Origin: Streptomyces hawaiiensis
GTDB taxonomy: Bacteria > Actinomycetota > Actinomycetes > Streptomycetales > Streptomycetaceae
Assembly (NCBI RefSeq): GCF_004803895.1
Contig: NZ_CP021978.1
Span: forward strand, 8,184,001-8,248,000
DNA: 64,000 nucleotides
Direction of reading: 5' to 3'
Shown: piece by piece, positions 25,391 to 34,083 of the stretch
How the letters are laid out: each line of letters opens with the position of its first letter
Numbering within the stretch: the first letter of the stretch is position 1
The notes under the pieces: generated by a model
What the model was told of the DNA's origin: nothing
Seen by the model: the letters and a program-made list of their open reading frames with translations, nothing else
Database searches by the model: none
Position numbers and translations under genes: made by a program

Positions 25391-25885
25391 TCAGGCGGAC
25401 ACCTTGTCGAGGAAGGCGGCCAGCTGGTTCGTGGTCCGCTCGATCTGCTCCTCCAGCGTGAGGCTCTCCTCGAACCGGGCCCCGGTCTCCAGCGCCTTCT
25501 TCCCGCGCAGGTAGAGGGAACAGGCGAGGTCGGTGCACATGTACGCACCGACGGAGTTGCCCTCGCGCCCGGCCGGCCCCGCCTTGCGGGCGGTCATCAG
25601 GGAGACCCCGCCCCGCGGGTGCGTCGTCAGGCACAGGGAACACATGCTGCGGTGCAGGAACCCGCGCCGCGCGGCCTGGAACCGCATCGCGACCCCGACG
25701 AGCCGTCCTTCCCGCTCCGTCACCAGGTAGCTCCGGTCGGGCGCCCCCGGGTCACGCCACCCCAGGAAGTCGAGATCGTCCCAGGGCCGCTCGCCGAGGT
25801 CCCGGGGCACGGCCAGGCGCTTGGCCTCGCCCTTCGAGCAGTTGATGAAGGAGGCGCGGATGTCCTGCTCGGTGAGCGGCTGCAC
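25391..25885 (-). CDS. FusB/FBP-type elongation factor G-binding protein
   Basis: 164 residues. The C-terminal half carries the treble-clef zinc finger of the FBP_C family: Cys82-x2-Cys85-x3-His89 and a second knuckle Cys117-x4-Cys122. In FusB/FusC this finger binds EF-G and frees it from fusidic-acid-stalled ribosomes; environmental homologues are mostly uncharacterised. The N-terminus (QDIRASFINCSKGEAKRL) is also typical of the family. A perfect 9-bp-arm palindrome lies 28 bases upstream of the start. Resistance to fusidic acid is possible but not shown by sequence. Confidence 0.82.
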   Translation of the reverse strand: MQPLTEQDIRASFINCSKGEAKRLAVPRDLGERPWDDLDFLGWRDPGAPDRSYLVTEREGRLVGVAMRFQAARRGFLHRSMCSLCLTTHPRGGVSLMTARKAGPAGREGNSVGAYMCTDLACSLYLRGKKALETGARFEESLTLEEQIERTTNQLAAFLDKVSA

Positions 25886-25912
25886 GGGAGGGCTCCTGGG
25901 GGCGTCGTCGTG

Positions 25913-25933
25913 AAACCTAGGGGTCCTAGGTTT
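25913..25933. promoter_or_regulatory. Perfect palindrome upstream of FusB-like gene
   Basis: AAACCTAGG (25913-25921), a 3-base spacer and CCTAGGTTT (25925-25933). Nine complementary pairs are very unlikely by chance in this GC-rich gap. Placed 28-48 bases before the ATG of the FusB-like gene, it looks like an operator overlapping the promoter. The regulator is unknown. Confidence 0.7.
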
Positions 25934-25985
25934 GCGGGCCAGGTCAGGTTAGACAGTCGCGTCGCGGGGGGCGACCGGATTTCCG

Positions 25986-26633
25986 TCAGGCCTTGTCGCC
26001 CGGGACGCCCGGCGGCCACACCTCGGGGGTCAGCACCCCCAGCGCGTACGCCCGGGCCACCAGTTCCGTGCGGTTGGAGGCGCCCCAGCGGGACGACAGG
26101 CGGCGCAGATGGTAGGTCACGCCGTCCGTGGTGAGGGCCGTCTCGCGGGCCGTCCGGGCCGTGGTGGCGCCTGCGGCCAGAAGCGCCAGGATGCGGGCCT
26201 CCATCGGGGTGACGAGGGCCTGTTCGCCGGGCGCGGTGGGGGAGGGGACGCGCTCGGCGTCCACCCGGAGCATCACCAGCAGGGCCGGGGTGTCCTCCAC
26301 CGTGTCGCTGACCGGATCCGCCGTCAGTTCGCCGTAGCGCTCCACGCCGCCGGGGGCCCGCCAGCGCACCGACACCTGGTAGCGCGAGCGGTGGCGCAGG
26401 CGCAGGGCCTCGGCGATGCGCTCCACCTGCGTGGCCTCCCGCGGGCTGAACAGGTCCAGCACGTCACGGCCGCGCAGCCGCCCCGGTGTCGTACCGCACT
26501 CGGCGGCCATCGCCGGATTGGCCAGCAGCACCGCCCCGTACACATCGCACACCGCGACCGGCATCGCGACCCGGTCGAACAGGAGCAGGGCACGGTTGCG
26601 CCACGTCACGGCCTCCTGCCGGGCCAGTTCCAC
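25986..26633 (-). CDS. PAS-domain LuxR-type transcriptional regulator
   Basis: 215 residues from the GTG at 26631-26633, which has AGGAG six bases upstream; a GTG at 26690 is the longer option but has no ribosome site. A PAS domain (~20-130, AMPVAVCDVYGAVLLANPAM) precedes a LuxR/GerE HTH (LVTPMEARILALLAAGATTA, then TYHLRRLSSRWGASNRTELVARA). It may sense a small ligand or redox state. Transcribed away from the P450-reductase fusion across a 152-base gap, so it is the likely regulator of that gene. Confidence 0.82.
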   Translation of the reverse strand: MELARQEAVTWRNRALLLFDRVAMPVAVCDVYGAVLLANPAMAAECGTTPGRLRGRDVLDLFSPREATQVERIAEALRLRHRSRYQVSVRWRAPGGVERYGELTADPVSDTVEDTPALLVMLRVDAERVPSPTAPGEQALVTPMEARILALLAAGATTARTARETALTTDGVTYHLRRLSSRWGASNRTELVARAYALGVLTPEVWPPGVPGDKA

Positions 26634-26689
26634 GAGCCTCTCCTGCCATGCCGGGCCACTCCCGCGCAAGAGCGGCGCGTCTGCTCCCA

Positions 26690-26755
26690 CTACACAATCA
26701 TGTAGGGCGGCGGTACTGCTCTGCGGGCCCGGTGGATCACGCTGGAGCGCAGTAC
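26690..26755. promoter_or_regulatory. Inverted repeats in the PAS-LuxR / P450-fusion divergent gap
   Basis: Two dyads are visible: CTACA-N6-TGTAG (26690-26705) and GTACTGC (26713-26719) with GCAGTAC (26749-26755), 29 bases apart. Both are plausible binding sites for the divergently encoded regulator, though short arms like these can arise by chance. Confidence 0.35.
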
Positions 26756-26785
26756 TTCCGTACCGCGAAAGGCAGTTGCCGCGTC

Positions 26786-29700
26786 ATGCCCCCCACCGGA
26801 CAGCCTCCCCTGACCGACGACACCCTCCCCGGCGTCCCCGTCGCCGACATCTCCGCCACCGGACCCGGCGGTGCGCCCGTCCAGCAGGCCATGGATCTGA
26901 TGCGCGAGCACGGGCCCGTGTTCGTGCGGCGGCTGCACGGGCGGGACACCCTGTTCGTGGGCGACCTCGATCTCGTGGCCGACCTCGCGGACGAACAGCG
27001 GTTCGCCAAGCACATCGGGCCCGGTCTGGAGAACGTCCGCGAGTTCGCGGCCGACGGCCTGTTCACCGCGTACAACGACGAACCCAACTGGGCCAAGGCG
27101 CACGACATCCTGATGCCTGCCTTCGCGCTGGGCTCGATGCGCACCTACCACCCGGTGATGCTGAAGGTGGCCCGCCGGCTCATCGCGTCCTGGGACCGCG
27201 ACGCCCGCGCCGGGCAGCCGGTGAACGTCCCCGACGACATGACCCGCATGACGCTCGACACCATCGGACTCGCCGGCTTCGGCTACGACTTCGGTTCCTT
27301 CGAACGCGCCGAGCCGCACCCCTTCGTCGAGTCGATGGTCCGCTGCCTGGAGTGGAGCATGACCCGCCTGGCGCGCGTCCCGGGCCGGGACTACTCCGAG
27401 CAGGACGCGGCCTTCCGCGACGACTCCGCCTACCTCGCCCGGGTCGTCGACGACGTCATCGCCGCCCGCACCGGCACCGACCAGAGCGCCGCCGACGACC
27501 TCCTCGGGCTGATGCTCACCGCCGAGCACCCGGCCGACGGCACCACACTCGACACCGCCAACATCCGCAACCAGGTCATCACCTTCCTGATCGCCGGCCA
27601 CGAGACGACCTCCGGCGCCATGTCCTTCGCGCTGTACTACCTCGCCAAGCACCCCACCGCGCTCCAGCTGGTGCGGCGCGAGGCCGACGCGCTGTGGGGC
27701 GACCAGGCCGACCCCGAGCCGACGTACGACGAGGTCGGCAGGCTGACCTACACCCGCCAGGTGCTCAACGAGGCGCTCCGGCTCTGGCCCACGGCCGCCG
27801 TCTTCTCCCGGCAGGCCCGCGAGGACACCCTGCTCGGCGGCCGCATCCCGCTGCGCGCCGGGCAGTCAGCCCTGGTCCTCACGCCGATGCTGCACCGGCA
27901 GCCCGTGTGGGGCGACAACCCCGAGCTGTTCGACCCCTCCCGCTTCACGCCCGAGGCGGAGGCGGAGCGCCCGGTGCACGCCTTCAAGCCGTTCGGCACC
28001 GGCGAGCGCGCCTGCATCGGGCGGCAGTTCGCGCTGCACGAGGCGACCATGCTGCTGGCCATGCTCGTCCACCGCTACCGGCTGAACGACCACGCCGACT
28101 ACCGGCTCACGGTCAAGGAGACCCTCACACTCAAGCCCGAGGGCTTCACCCTCGCGCTGACCCCGCGCACCGCCGCCGACCGGGTCCACACGCCGCTGCC
28201 CGGAGCCGCCCCGGCCCAGGACACCGAGTCGGCCGAGCCGCAGGGCCTGCCCGCCCGCGTCCGCCCCGGCACCGCCGCCCTCTTCCTGCACGGCAGCAAC
28301 TACGGCACCTGCCGCGACTTCGCCGGCCGGCTCGCCGACGAGGCCGCCGCGATCGGCTGCGACACCGAGGTTGCGCCCCTCGACACCTACGCGGGCGGCC
28401 TGCCCACCGACCGGCCCGTCGTCATCACCGCCGCCTCCTACAACGGCCGCCCCACCGACGACGCCATGGCGTTCGCCGCCCGGCTGGAGGAGACCCACGA
28501 CCTGTCCGGCGTGACGTACGCCGTCCTCGGCGTCGGCGACCGCAACTGGGCCGCCACCTACCAGCACGTCCCCACCCGGATCGACGAGCGGCTCGCCGCG
28601 TCCGGCGCCGGCCGCCTGCTGGAGCGCGCCGCCGCCGACGCCTCCGGCGACCTCACCGGCACCGTCCGCGCCTTCACCGCGGCCCTGCGCACCGCCCTCC
28701 TGGAGCGCTACGGCGACCCGGACGCCACGACCCCGGCCCCCGAGCCCGTCGCCGCCTACGAGGTCCGCACCCTGACCGGCGGCCCGCTGGACGCCTTCGC
28801 CGAACGGCACGGCCTCGTCCCCATGCGCGTCACCGAGGCCCGCGACCTCACCGCGCCGGGCTACGCGCGCCGCAAGCGGTTCGTCCGCGTCGCGCTGCCG
28901 GACGGCGCCCGCTACCGCACGGCCGACCACCTCACCGTGCTCCCCGCCAACGCCCCGGATCTCGTCACCCGCGCCGCCACCGCGCTCGGCGCCGACCTCG
29001 ACACCGTCCTGGACATCCGCCCCACCCGTCCGCGCCGCGACGGCATCGCCGTGGACCGGCCCGTGACGGTACGGCAGCTCCTCACCCACCACGTGGAGCT
29101 GCAGGAGCGCCCGAGCGCCGGGCAGCTGGCCGCACTCGCCGCCGCCAATCCCTGCCCGCCGGAGCGCATCGCCCTGGCCGCCCTCACCGACGACCCGCGC
29201 ACCCTCGTGGAGATTCTGGAGGACCACCCGGCGCTGCGGGGCGCCCTGGACTGGCCGCGGCTCCTCGACCTCCTCACCCCGCTGCGCCCGCGCCACTACT
29301 CCATCTCCTCCTCGCCCGCCCTCGACCCCGGCCATGTGGACCTGATGGTGTCGCTGCTGGAGGCGCCCGCCCGCTCCGGCAGGGGCGTCTACCGGGGTAC
29401 CGGCTCCGGCCACCTCACCACCGTCGAGCCCGGCGACACGGTGTACGCGCGCGTGCAGCCCTGCCGGGAGGCCTTCCGCATCGACGTCACCGGCGACCCG
29501 GCACCGGTCGTCATGGTCGCGGCGGGCACCGGCCTCGCCCCGTTCCGCGGTGTCATCGCCGACCGCACGGCGGCCCTCGCGGCCGGCACCGGCCTCGCCC
29601 CGGCCCTGTGCTACTTCGGTTGCGACGCCCCCGACGCGGACTTCCTGCACGCCGACGAACTGCGCGCCGCCGAGGCCGCCGGAGCCGTCTCCCTCCGCCC

Positions 29701-29968
29701 GGCCTTCAGCGAGACCCCAGAGGGCGAGGTGCGGTTCGTGCAGCACCGGATCGCCGCCGAGGCCGAGGAAGTCTGGGCCCTGCTGGACGCCGGAGCGCGG
29801 GTGTACGTCTGCGGAGACGGTTCCCGAATGGCGCCCGGGGTGCGGGAGGCGTTCCGTACGCTGTTCCGCAAGCACGCGCCGGATGCCGACGAGGCCGCCG
29901 CCGAGCAGTGGCTCGACGGGCTGATCGCGGACGGGCGCTACATCGAGGACGTGTACGCGGCCGGCTGA
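26786..29968 (+). CDS. Self-sufficient cytochrome P450 / NADPH-P450 reductase fusion (CYP102 family)
   Basis: 1060 residues, the size of P450-BM3 (1049). Heme domain 1-~465: I-helix AGHETTSG (270-277), K-helix EALR, heme loop FKPFGTGERACIGRQ with Cys410. FMN flavodoxin domain ~495-640 starts LFLHGSNYGTCR. The FAD/NADPH domain has YSISSSP, AAGTGLAPFRG and the C-terminal end IEDVYAAG. It would hydroxylate medium- or long-chain fatty acids with NADPH and no separate partner. The frame is open far upstream, but homology begins at the ATG at 26786, where the ribosome site is only a weak AAAGG. It is a paralogue of the stand-alone heme domain at 18164. Confidence 0.95.
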   Translation: MPPTGQPPLTDDTLPGVPVADISATGPGGAPVQQAMDLMREHGPVFVRRLHGRDTLFVGDLDLVADLADEQRFAKHIGPGLENVREFAADGLFTAYNDEPNWAKAHDILMPAFALGSMRTYHPVMLKVARRLIASWDRDARAGQPVNVPDDMTRMTLDTIGLAGFGYDFGSFERAEPHPFVESMVRCLEWSMTRLARVPGRDYSEQDAAFRDDSAYLARVVDDVIAARTGTDQSAADDLLGLMLTAEHPADGTTLDTANIRNQVITFLIAGHETTSGAMSFALYYLAKHPTALQLVRREADALWGDQADPEPTYDEVGRLTYTRQVLNEALRLWPTAAVFSRQAREDTLLGGRIPLRAGQSALVLTPMLHRQPVWGDNPELFDPSRFTPEAEAERPVHAFKPFGTGERACIGRQFALHEATMLLAMLVHRYRLNDHADYRLTVKETLTLKPEGFTLALTPRTAADRVHTPLPGAAPAQDTESAEPQGLPARVRPGTAALFLHGSNYGTCRDFAGRLADEAAAIGCDTEVAPLDTYAGGLPTDRPVVITAASYNGRPTDDAMAFAARLEETHDLSGVTYAVLGVGDRNWAATYQHVPTRIDERLAASGAGRLLERAAADASGDLTGTVRAFTAALRTALLERYGDPDATTPAPEPVAAYEVRTLTGGPLDAFAERHGLVPMRVTEARDLTAPGYARRKRFVRVALPDGARYRTADHLTVLPANAPDLVTRAATALGADLDTVLDIRPTRPRRDGIAVDRPVTVRQLLTHHVELQERPSAGQLAALAAANPCPPERIALAALTDDPRTLVEILEDHPALRGALDWPRLLDLLTPLRPRHYSISSSPALDPGHVDLMVSLLEAPARSGRGVYRGTGSGHLTTVEPGDTVYARVQPCREAFRIDVTGDPAPVVMVAAGTGLAPFRGVIADRTAALAAGTGLAPALCYFGCDAPDADFLHADELRAAEAAGAVSLRPAFSETPEGEVRFVQHRIAAEAEEVWALLDAGARVYVCGDGSRMAPGVREAFRTLFRKHAPDADEAAAEQWLDGLIADGRYIEDVYAAG

Positions 29969-29996
29969 CCGGCGGCAGGGGAGGGGTGGGCACACG

Positions 29997-30959
29997 GTGG
30001 TGGACTCATGGGAACGGGCCCGGCACATCCTTCAGGCGGCGGGCCTGGACCCCGGCCGCCTCACCCACCTCGCCCCGCTGACCGGCGGCACATACAACAC
30101 CGTCGAGGAGCTCCGCCTCACCGACGGCAGCCGCTATGTGCTCAAGATCCCGCCCGCCGCGGCCGTCCCCGGTATGCGGCACGAAAAGCGGCTGCTCGTC
30201 TCCGAGGCCGAGTTCTACCGCTCGGCAGCGCGGGTCGGGGTCCCCACACCGCGGCAGGCGCTCGCTGGGGAGGACTTCCTGCTGATGACTGCCGTCCCGG
30301 GCGACCCGTGGGACGGCACCCTCACCGACACGGAGCAGACCGCCCTGCGCGCGGAGCTGGGGCGCCAGGTGGCCCGCCTGCACCGCGTGACCGGCCCCGG
30401 CTTCGGCTACCCCTCCGGCGCCCTCGGCCCGCTCGCCCCCGACTGGCGGACCGCGTTCACGGCGATGTTCGACGCCGTCCTCGACGACGCCCGACGCTAC
30501 GGGGCCCGGCTGCCCCGCCCCGTCGACGCGGTGGCCCGTACCGCCGCGTCCGCGTACGGCGCCCTCGACGAGGTCACCGACCCGTGTCTCGTCCACTTCG
30601 ACCTGTGGCGGGGCAACATACTCGTCGACCGCCCGGACGGCCGGGCCCGCATCGGGGGCCTCATCGACGGGGAGCGCATGTTCTGGGGCGATCCACTGGC
30701 CGACTTCGTCTCCCTGGCGCTGCTCGGCGACATCAGGGAGGACGAGGAGTTCCTGGCGGGCTACCGCGAGGCGGGCGGCCGGGCCCGCTTCGACGCCCCG
30801 GCCCGCCTGCGCCTCGCCCTGTACCGCGCCTACCTGTACCTGATCATGCTCATCGAGACGGTTCCCCGTGAAGCCGGTGAGGAGCATCAGCGGTGGGTGC
30901 GGGAGAGGGTCGACCCGGAACTCGTCGCGGCCCTGGACGAGATCGAGCGGGGTTCCTGA
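29997..30959 (+). CDS. APH-family phosphotransferase (aminoglycoside/choline kinase fold)
   Basis: 320 residues, start GTG at 29997 (a second GTG follows at once). Kinase signatures: ATP-binding Lys in YVLKIP, catalytic loop VHFDLWRGNIL (His200, Asp202, Asn207) and the metal aspartate in GGLIDGERMFWGDP (Asp224). The family phosphorylates small alcohols including antibiotics, choline and sugars; the substrate here is unknown. It lies 28 bases after the P450 fusion and may be co-transcribed. GGGGAGGGG lies upstream of the start. Confidence 0.85.
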   Translation: MVDSWERARHILQAAGLDPGRLTHLAPLTGGTYNTVEELRLTDGSRYVLKIPPAAAVPGMRHEKRLLVSEAEFYRSAARVGVPTPRQALAGEDFLLMTAVPGDPWDGTLTDTEQTALRAELGRQVARLHRVTGPGFGYPSGALGPLAPDWRTAFTAMFDAVLDDARRYGARLPRPVDAVARTAASAYGALDEVTDPCLVHFDLWRGNILVDRPDGRARIGGLIDGERMFWGDPLADFVSLALLGDIREDEEFLAGYREAGGRARFDAPARLRLALYRAYLYLIMLIETVPREAGEEHQRWVRERVDPELVAALDEIERGS

Positions 30960-31109
30960 CCCTCCCGGCGGACGCGGGTCGGCTCACGTCGTGAAGCAAG
31001 GGGTGGAGGAACATCGCGCCACGCCTTCAGGAGCGGACACCGCGCTGAGGTTTCGCCGATCACCGCGGAGGTACTCGCGTGGCGCCCGGACCACAGAAGG
31101 GAGCGCGCC

Positions 31110-31385
31110 GTGACCGACCACCGCCTCGAAGGACCCGGCGAGAACGGTGACCCCATCCCGCGGGACATGCCGGACCAGCAGGCCGACGACGGCGAGGACC
31201 CGTGGGAGGTCGCCCCGCGCTTCACGGGCTCCGGTGAGAACGACCAGCACAAGGGCGACGACGAGACCGACGAGCCCGCCGATGACGTCCCCGACACGGA
31301 CGAAGCGGGGACGGGCCGGCAGGGAGCACCGCGCTCGGGAACGGTTCACCCCGAGCACCCGGTGCCGGACGAGCCCTCCGCCTGA
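31110..31385 (+). CDS. Small acidic disordered protein
   Basis: 91 residues starting at the GTG at 31110 with AAGGGAG upstream. Very rich in Asp, Glu, Pro and Gly (for example GENDQHKGDDETDEPADD), no cysteine and no hydrophobic core, so probably intrinsically disordered. No family recognised; similar short acidic proteins are common in Streptomyces. A strong hairpin terminator begins 15 bases after the stop, which supports a transcribed gene ending here. Confidence 0.65.
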   Translation: MTDHRLEGPGENGDPIPRDMPDQQADDGEDPWEVAPRFTGSGENDQHKGDDETDEPADDVPDTDEAGTGRQGAPRSGTVHPEHPVPDEPSA

Positions 31386-31399
31386 GGAGGGCATCCCAC

Positions 31400-31440
31400 C
31401 GAGGGCCGCAGCCGGCTGTGGGGGTCGGCTGCGGCCCTCG
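31400..31440. terminator. Rho-independent-type hairpin between convergent genes
   Basis: A perfect 15-bp stem (31400-31414 and 31426-31440, CGAGGGCCGCAGCCG) with an 11-base loop, between the acidic-protein gene and the convergent epimerase gene. There is no U tract, as usual in Streptomyces. It could end transcription from both sides. Confidence 0.85.
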
Positions 31441-31508
31441 GGCATGTCCCCGGCCGCTCGTGCGGCGCGCCCGGGGGGCCGCGGGGCCTCCCGGGCGGCT
31501 CGCCCGGA

Positions 31509-32537
31509 TCAGCCCACCTTGCGTCCCCGCAGCGGCTCCGTCCGCGCACCCGCGCCCTGCTGGAGGCCCTGCAGGAACTCCTCCAGCACCTCGGGAGCCG
31601 TGTGCTCCGGCCGCCAGCCGAGCTCCGTGCGCGCACGCGTCGAGTCCATCAGCGGCAGTCGCAGCACCGCGTCGAACAGGTGCGGAGAGGCAGGCAGCAG
31701 ATGCAGGCCCCAGGCGGCGGCGATCGCCGACCTGGCCGCACTGCGCGGCAGCCGCACCGGACGCGCGTCGAACATCTCGCCCAGCAGCCGCGCGTCCACC
31801 GGCGGGTCGGCCGCCAGATTGAAGGCGCCCCGGACATCGGAGTGCAGCGCGAGGCGGTACGCGTTCGCCGCGTCGTCCGTGTGCAGCGCCTGCACCCGCA
31901 GCCCCGGGATGTCGGGCAGGAAGGGCAGCAGCTCCGGGCGGGCCAGCGGCCCGGGCAGGAAGCGGCCGCCGAAGATGCGGCGCTGCTCGCTCGCGGACTC
32001 CCGCTGGAACAGGAAGGCGGGCCGCATCCGCACCACCCGCGTTTCGGGACGGTCGCGCTCGAACGTGTCCAGCGCCCGCTCCAGATAGGCCTTCTCCCGG
32101 CAGTACGCGGCGTCCGGCCAGCCGTGCGTCGGCCACGACTCGTCCACCGCCTCGTCCTTCGGGCCGGGCGAGTACGCGCCGACCGACGAGGCGTGCACCA
32201 GCGTCGGCACTCCGGCTGCCGCCACCGCCTCGAAGACACGCACACTGCCGAGTACGTTGGTGCGCCAGGTCGCGGCCGGGTCGTGCGTCGGCTGGAACGC
32301 CCAGGCCAGATGGACCACCGCGTCCGCGTCCGTGAACCGCTCCACCAGCTCGGACCGCTCGGACGCCAGATCGACGGCGGCCCAGTCCGTCTTCGGCGGG
32401 GACCAGTCGGGGATCCGCCGGGCCAGGCCCAGTACGGAGGCGACCTGCGGGTCCTCCGACAGCAGGCGCACCACACTGGTGCCCACGTTGCCGGTGGCAC
32501 CCGTGACGACGACCTTCATGCCCGTTCCGCTGCTCAC
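31509..32537 (-). CDS. NAD-dependent epimerase/dehydratase family protein
   Basis: 342 residues. The GTG at 32535-32537 is chosen because GAGGAG lies six bases upstream; an ATG six codons later is the alternative. Extended SDR fold: nucleotide loop VVVTGATGNVGTS, then AWAFQPTHDP, the SSVGAYSPG segment with the catalytic Ser/Tyr region, and YCREKAYLERAL supplying YxxxK. It probably acts on a nucleotide sugar or is an atypical SDR acting as a reductase; the substrate is unknown. Gene order gives no pathway context. Confidence 0.83.
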   Translation of the reverse strand: MSSGTGMKVVVTGATGNVGTSVVRLLSEDPQVASVLGLARRIPDWSPPKTDWAAVDLASERSELVERFTDADAVVHLAWAFQPTHDPAATWRTNVLGSVRVFEAVAAAGVPTLVHASSVGAYSPGPKDEAVDESWPTHGWPDAAYCREKAYLERALDTFERDRPETRVVRMRPAFLFQRESASEQRRIFGGRFLPGPLARPELLPFLPDIPGLRVQALHTDDAANAYRLALHSDVRGAFNLAADPPVDARLLGEMFDARPVRLPRSAARSAIAAAWGLHLLPASPHLFDAVLRLPLMDSTRARTELGWRPEHTAPEVLEEFLQGLQQGAGARTEPLRGRKVG

Positions 32538-32747
32538 CTCGTGCTCCTCTCGGCCGCGTGGTTCCGTGAGAGGTGACCGAGTACCCGGCTGGCGCGGATT
32601 GCACGTGGGGAGAGAGAAGCCCCGGCCGGACGGGGGAATCACGGCCGGGGCGGCTCAGGGGCGGATCCTGTCCGGACCCACACCTTGTTCAACGGGCAAC
32701 CACCGCTGGGTGTTCCGGGCCCCGCGCACCGGGCCCGGTGAGGTGCG

Positions 32748-34043
32748 TCACTGCTCCTGGTCGCCCGGAACAGTCTCGGCCCAGAGGTTCTCCGCCTGGA
32801 GCAGCAGCGTGCCCAGGACCATGGTGTGAGCGGCCCCCTCCCCGGCGTGTCGGCGCAGCTTTTCCTGCAACTCCTCGTGCAGTTCCCGCATCGCCTTTTC
32901 GCTCTCCTCGCCCGGCCGGGCGGTCACGCTGCCGTCGAGCAGACTGTCGGCCTCCGCGCGCAGGGTGTCCCCGATCAGCTCCAGCAGACGCGCGTACGAG
33001 CGCAGAGCCGGGCCCTCGGGCGGGGCGGGCGTCCGCTTGTCGTCCACGGACACCGCGAGGGCCCGGGTGAGCGTCATGACGTGCCCGGTCGCCCGGGCGA
33101 GCCGCTCGTCCTCCTCCTCAGACGGCAGGACACCTCCGTGCGGCACGCGGTGCAGGGCGCGCAGCGGGGCGTAGGTCAGGCGCAGGCTCTCCTGGCTCCA
33201 CCGGCGCGCCGAGCGCAACGCCTTCAGACGGTGGTCCAGTCGCGTCGCGGCGCTGACCCAGCCGGAGGCGGTCTGCGCGCCCCACTCGCCCTCGCGCAGA
33301 TCGCCGGCCACGGTGTGCAGCACGTCCCCCGCCTCCCGGGCGAGCGCCGCCAGGTTCTCCCGTACGTCCCGCAGGTGGATCGGCGGCAGGACGAGCGCGT
33401 TGACGGCGACGCCGATGACGGCGCCGATCGCGGCCAGCCCCACCCGGTGCCCGACCGCGGACAGGCTGACCATGCCCGAGGAGATGGTGAACAGGGCCGT
33501 GGTCGCCGCGTAGATGCCCTGGTCGCCGAAGCGGGGCCAGTTCGCCAGCAGCATCAGCACCGGCACGGACAGCGCGAGCGCGCCGGTCGTGTCGTCGGTG
33601 ATCGCCTGCGCACCCGAGGCGAGCAGGGTGCCGACACAGATCGCGCCGAACTGCCGCGCGCCCTGCACCAGCGAGCTGAACACGGTGGCCTGCACCAGCA
33701 CCAGCGCCACCCAGGGCGCCATCAGCGCCAGTGGGTCGCCCATCCAGACGCCGCCCACCAGCCACGCCAGCACCGCCGCCCCGGCCGCCTTCAGCGACTG
33801 GACGACCAGATCCCGCTCCCGCCCGGGCCCGCGCCACGCCGCCCGCGCGGCGTTCCAGGCGCCCCGCGTGTCGCGGCGTACGGCATCCACCGGCCGCACG
33901 GCGCGCGCTCCCTGCTCCAGGCCGCGCATCCGCCCCTGCGCCGTCGGTGCTCCCCGGGGCCGCCCACCCGGGTCCTCGTCGCTGTCCCTCCGCCCGCGGA
34001 AGACTCCCGCCGTCCGCCGTACCGCACTCGTCACACGCGTCAT
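32748..34043 (-). CDS. FUSC-family inner membrane protein, second copy
   Basis: 431 residues. Like the gene at 24026, it has an N-terminal charged region (~80 residues), a block of five to six membrane helices (from LKAAGAAVLAWLVGGVWMGD to LAAIGAVIGVAVNALVLPP) and a long cytoplasmic helical domain. FUSC/ArAE efflux-like architecture. The N-terminal extension is longer and rich in Arg and Gly compared with the first copy. No ribosome site is obvious for the ATG. Function unknown beyond family. Confidence 0.83.
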   Translation of the reverse strand: MTRVTSAVRRTAGVFRGRRDSDEDPGGRPRGAPTAQGRMRGLEQGARAVRPVDAVRRDTRGAWNAARAAWRGPGRERDLVVQSLKAAGAAVLAWLVGGVWMGDPLALMAPWVALVLVQATVFSSLVQGARQFGAICVGTLLASGAQAITDDTTGALALSVPVLMLLANWPRFGDQGIYAATTALFTISSGMVSLSAVGHRVGLAAIGAVIGVAVNALVLPPIHLRDVRENLAALAREAGDVLHTVAGDLREGEWGAQTASGWVSAATRLDHRLKALRSARRWSQESLRLTYAPLRALHRVPHGGVLPSEEEDERLARATGHVMTLTRALAVSVDDKRTPAPPEGPALRSYARLLELIGDTLRAEADSLLDGSVTARPGEESEKAMRELHEELQEKLRRHAGEGAAHTMVLGTLLLQAENLWAETVPGDQEQ

Positions 34044-34083
34044 GCGCTGCGGGTATCCGTGTGACCGGCGGTTTCACGTCGCC

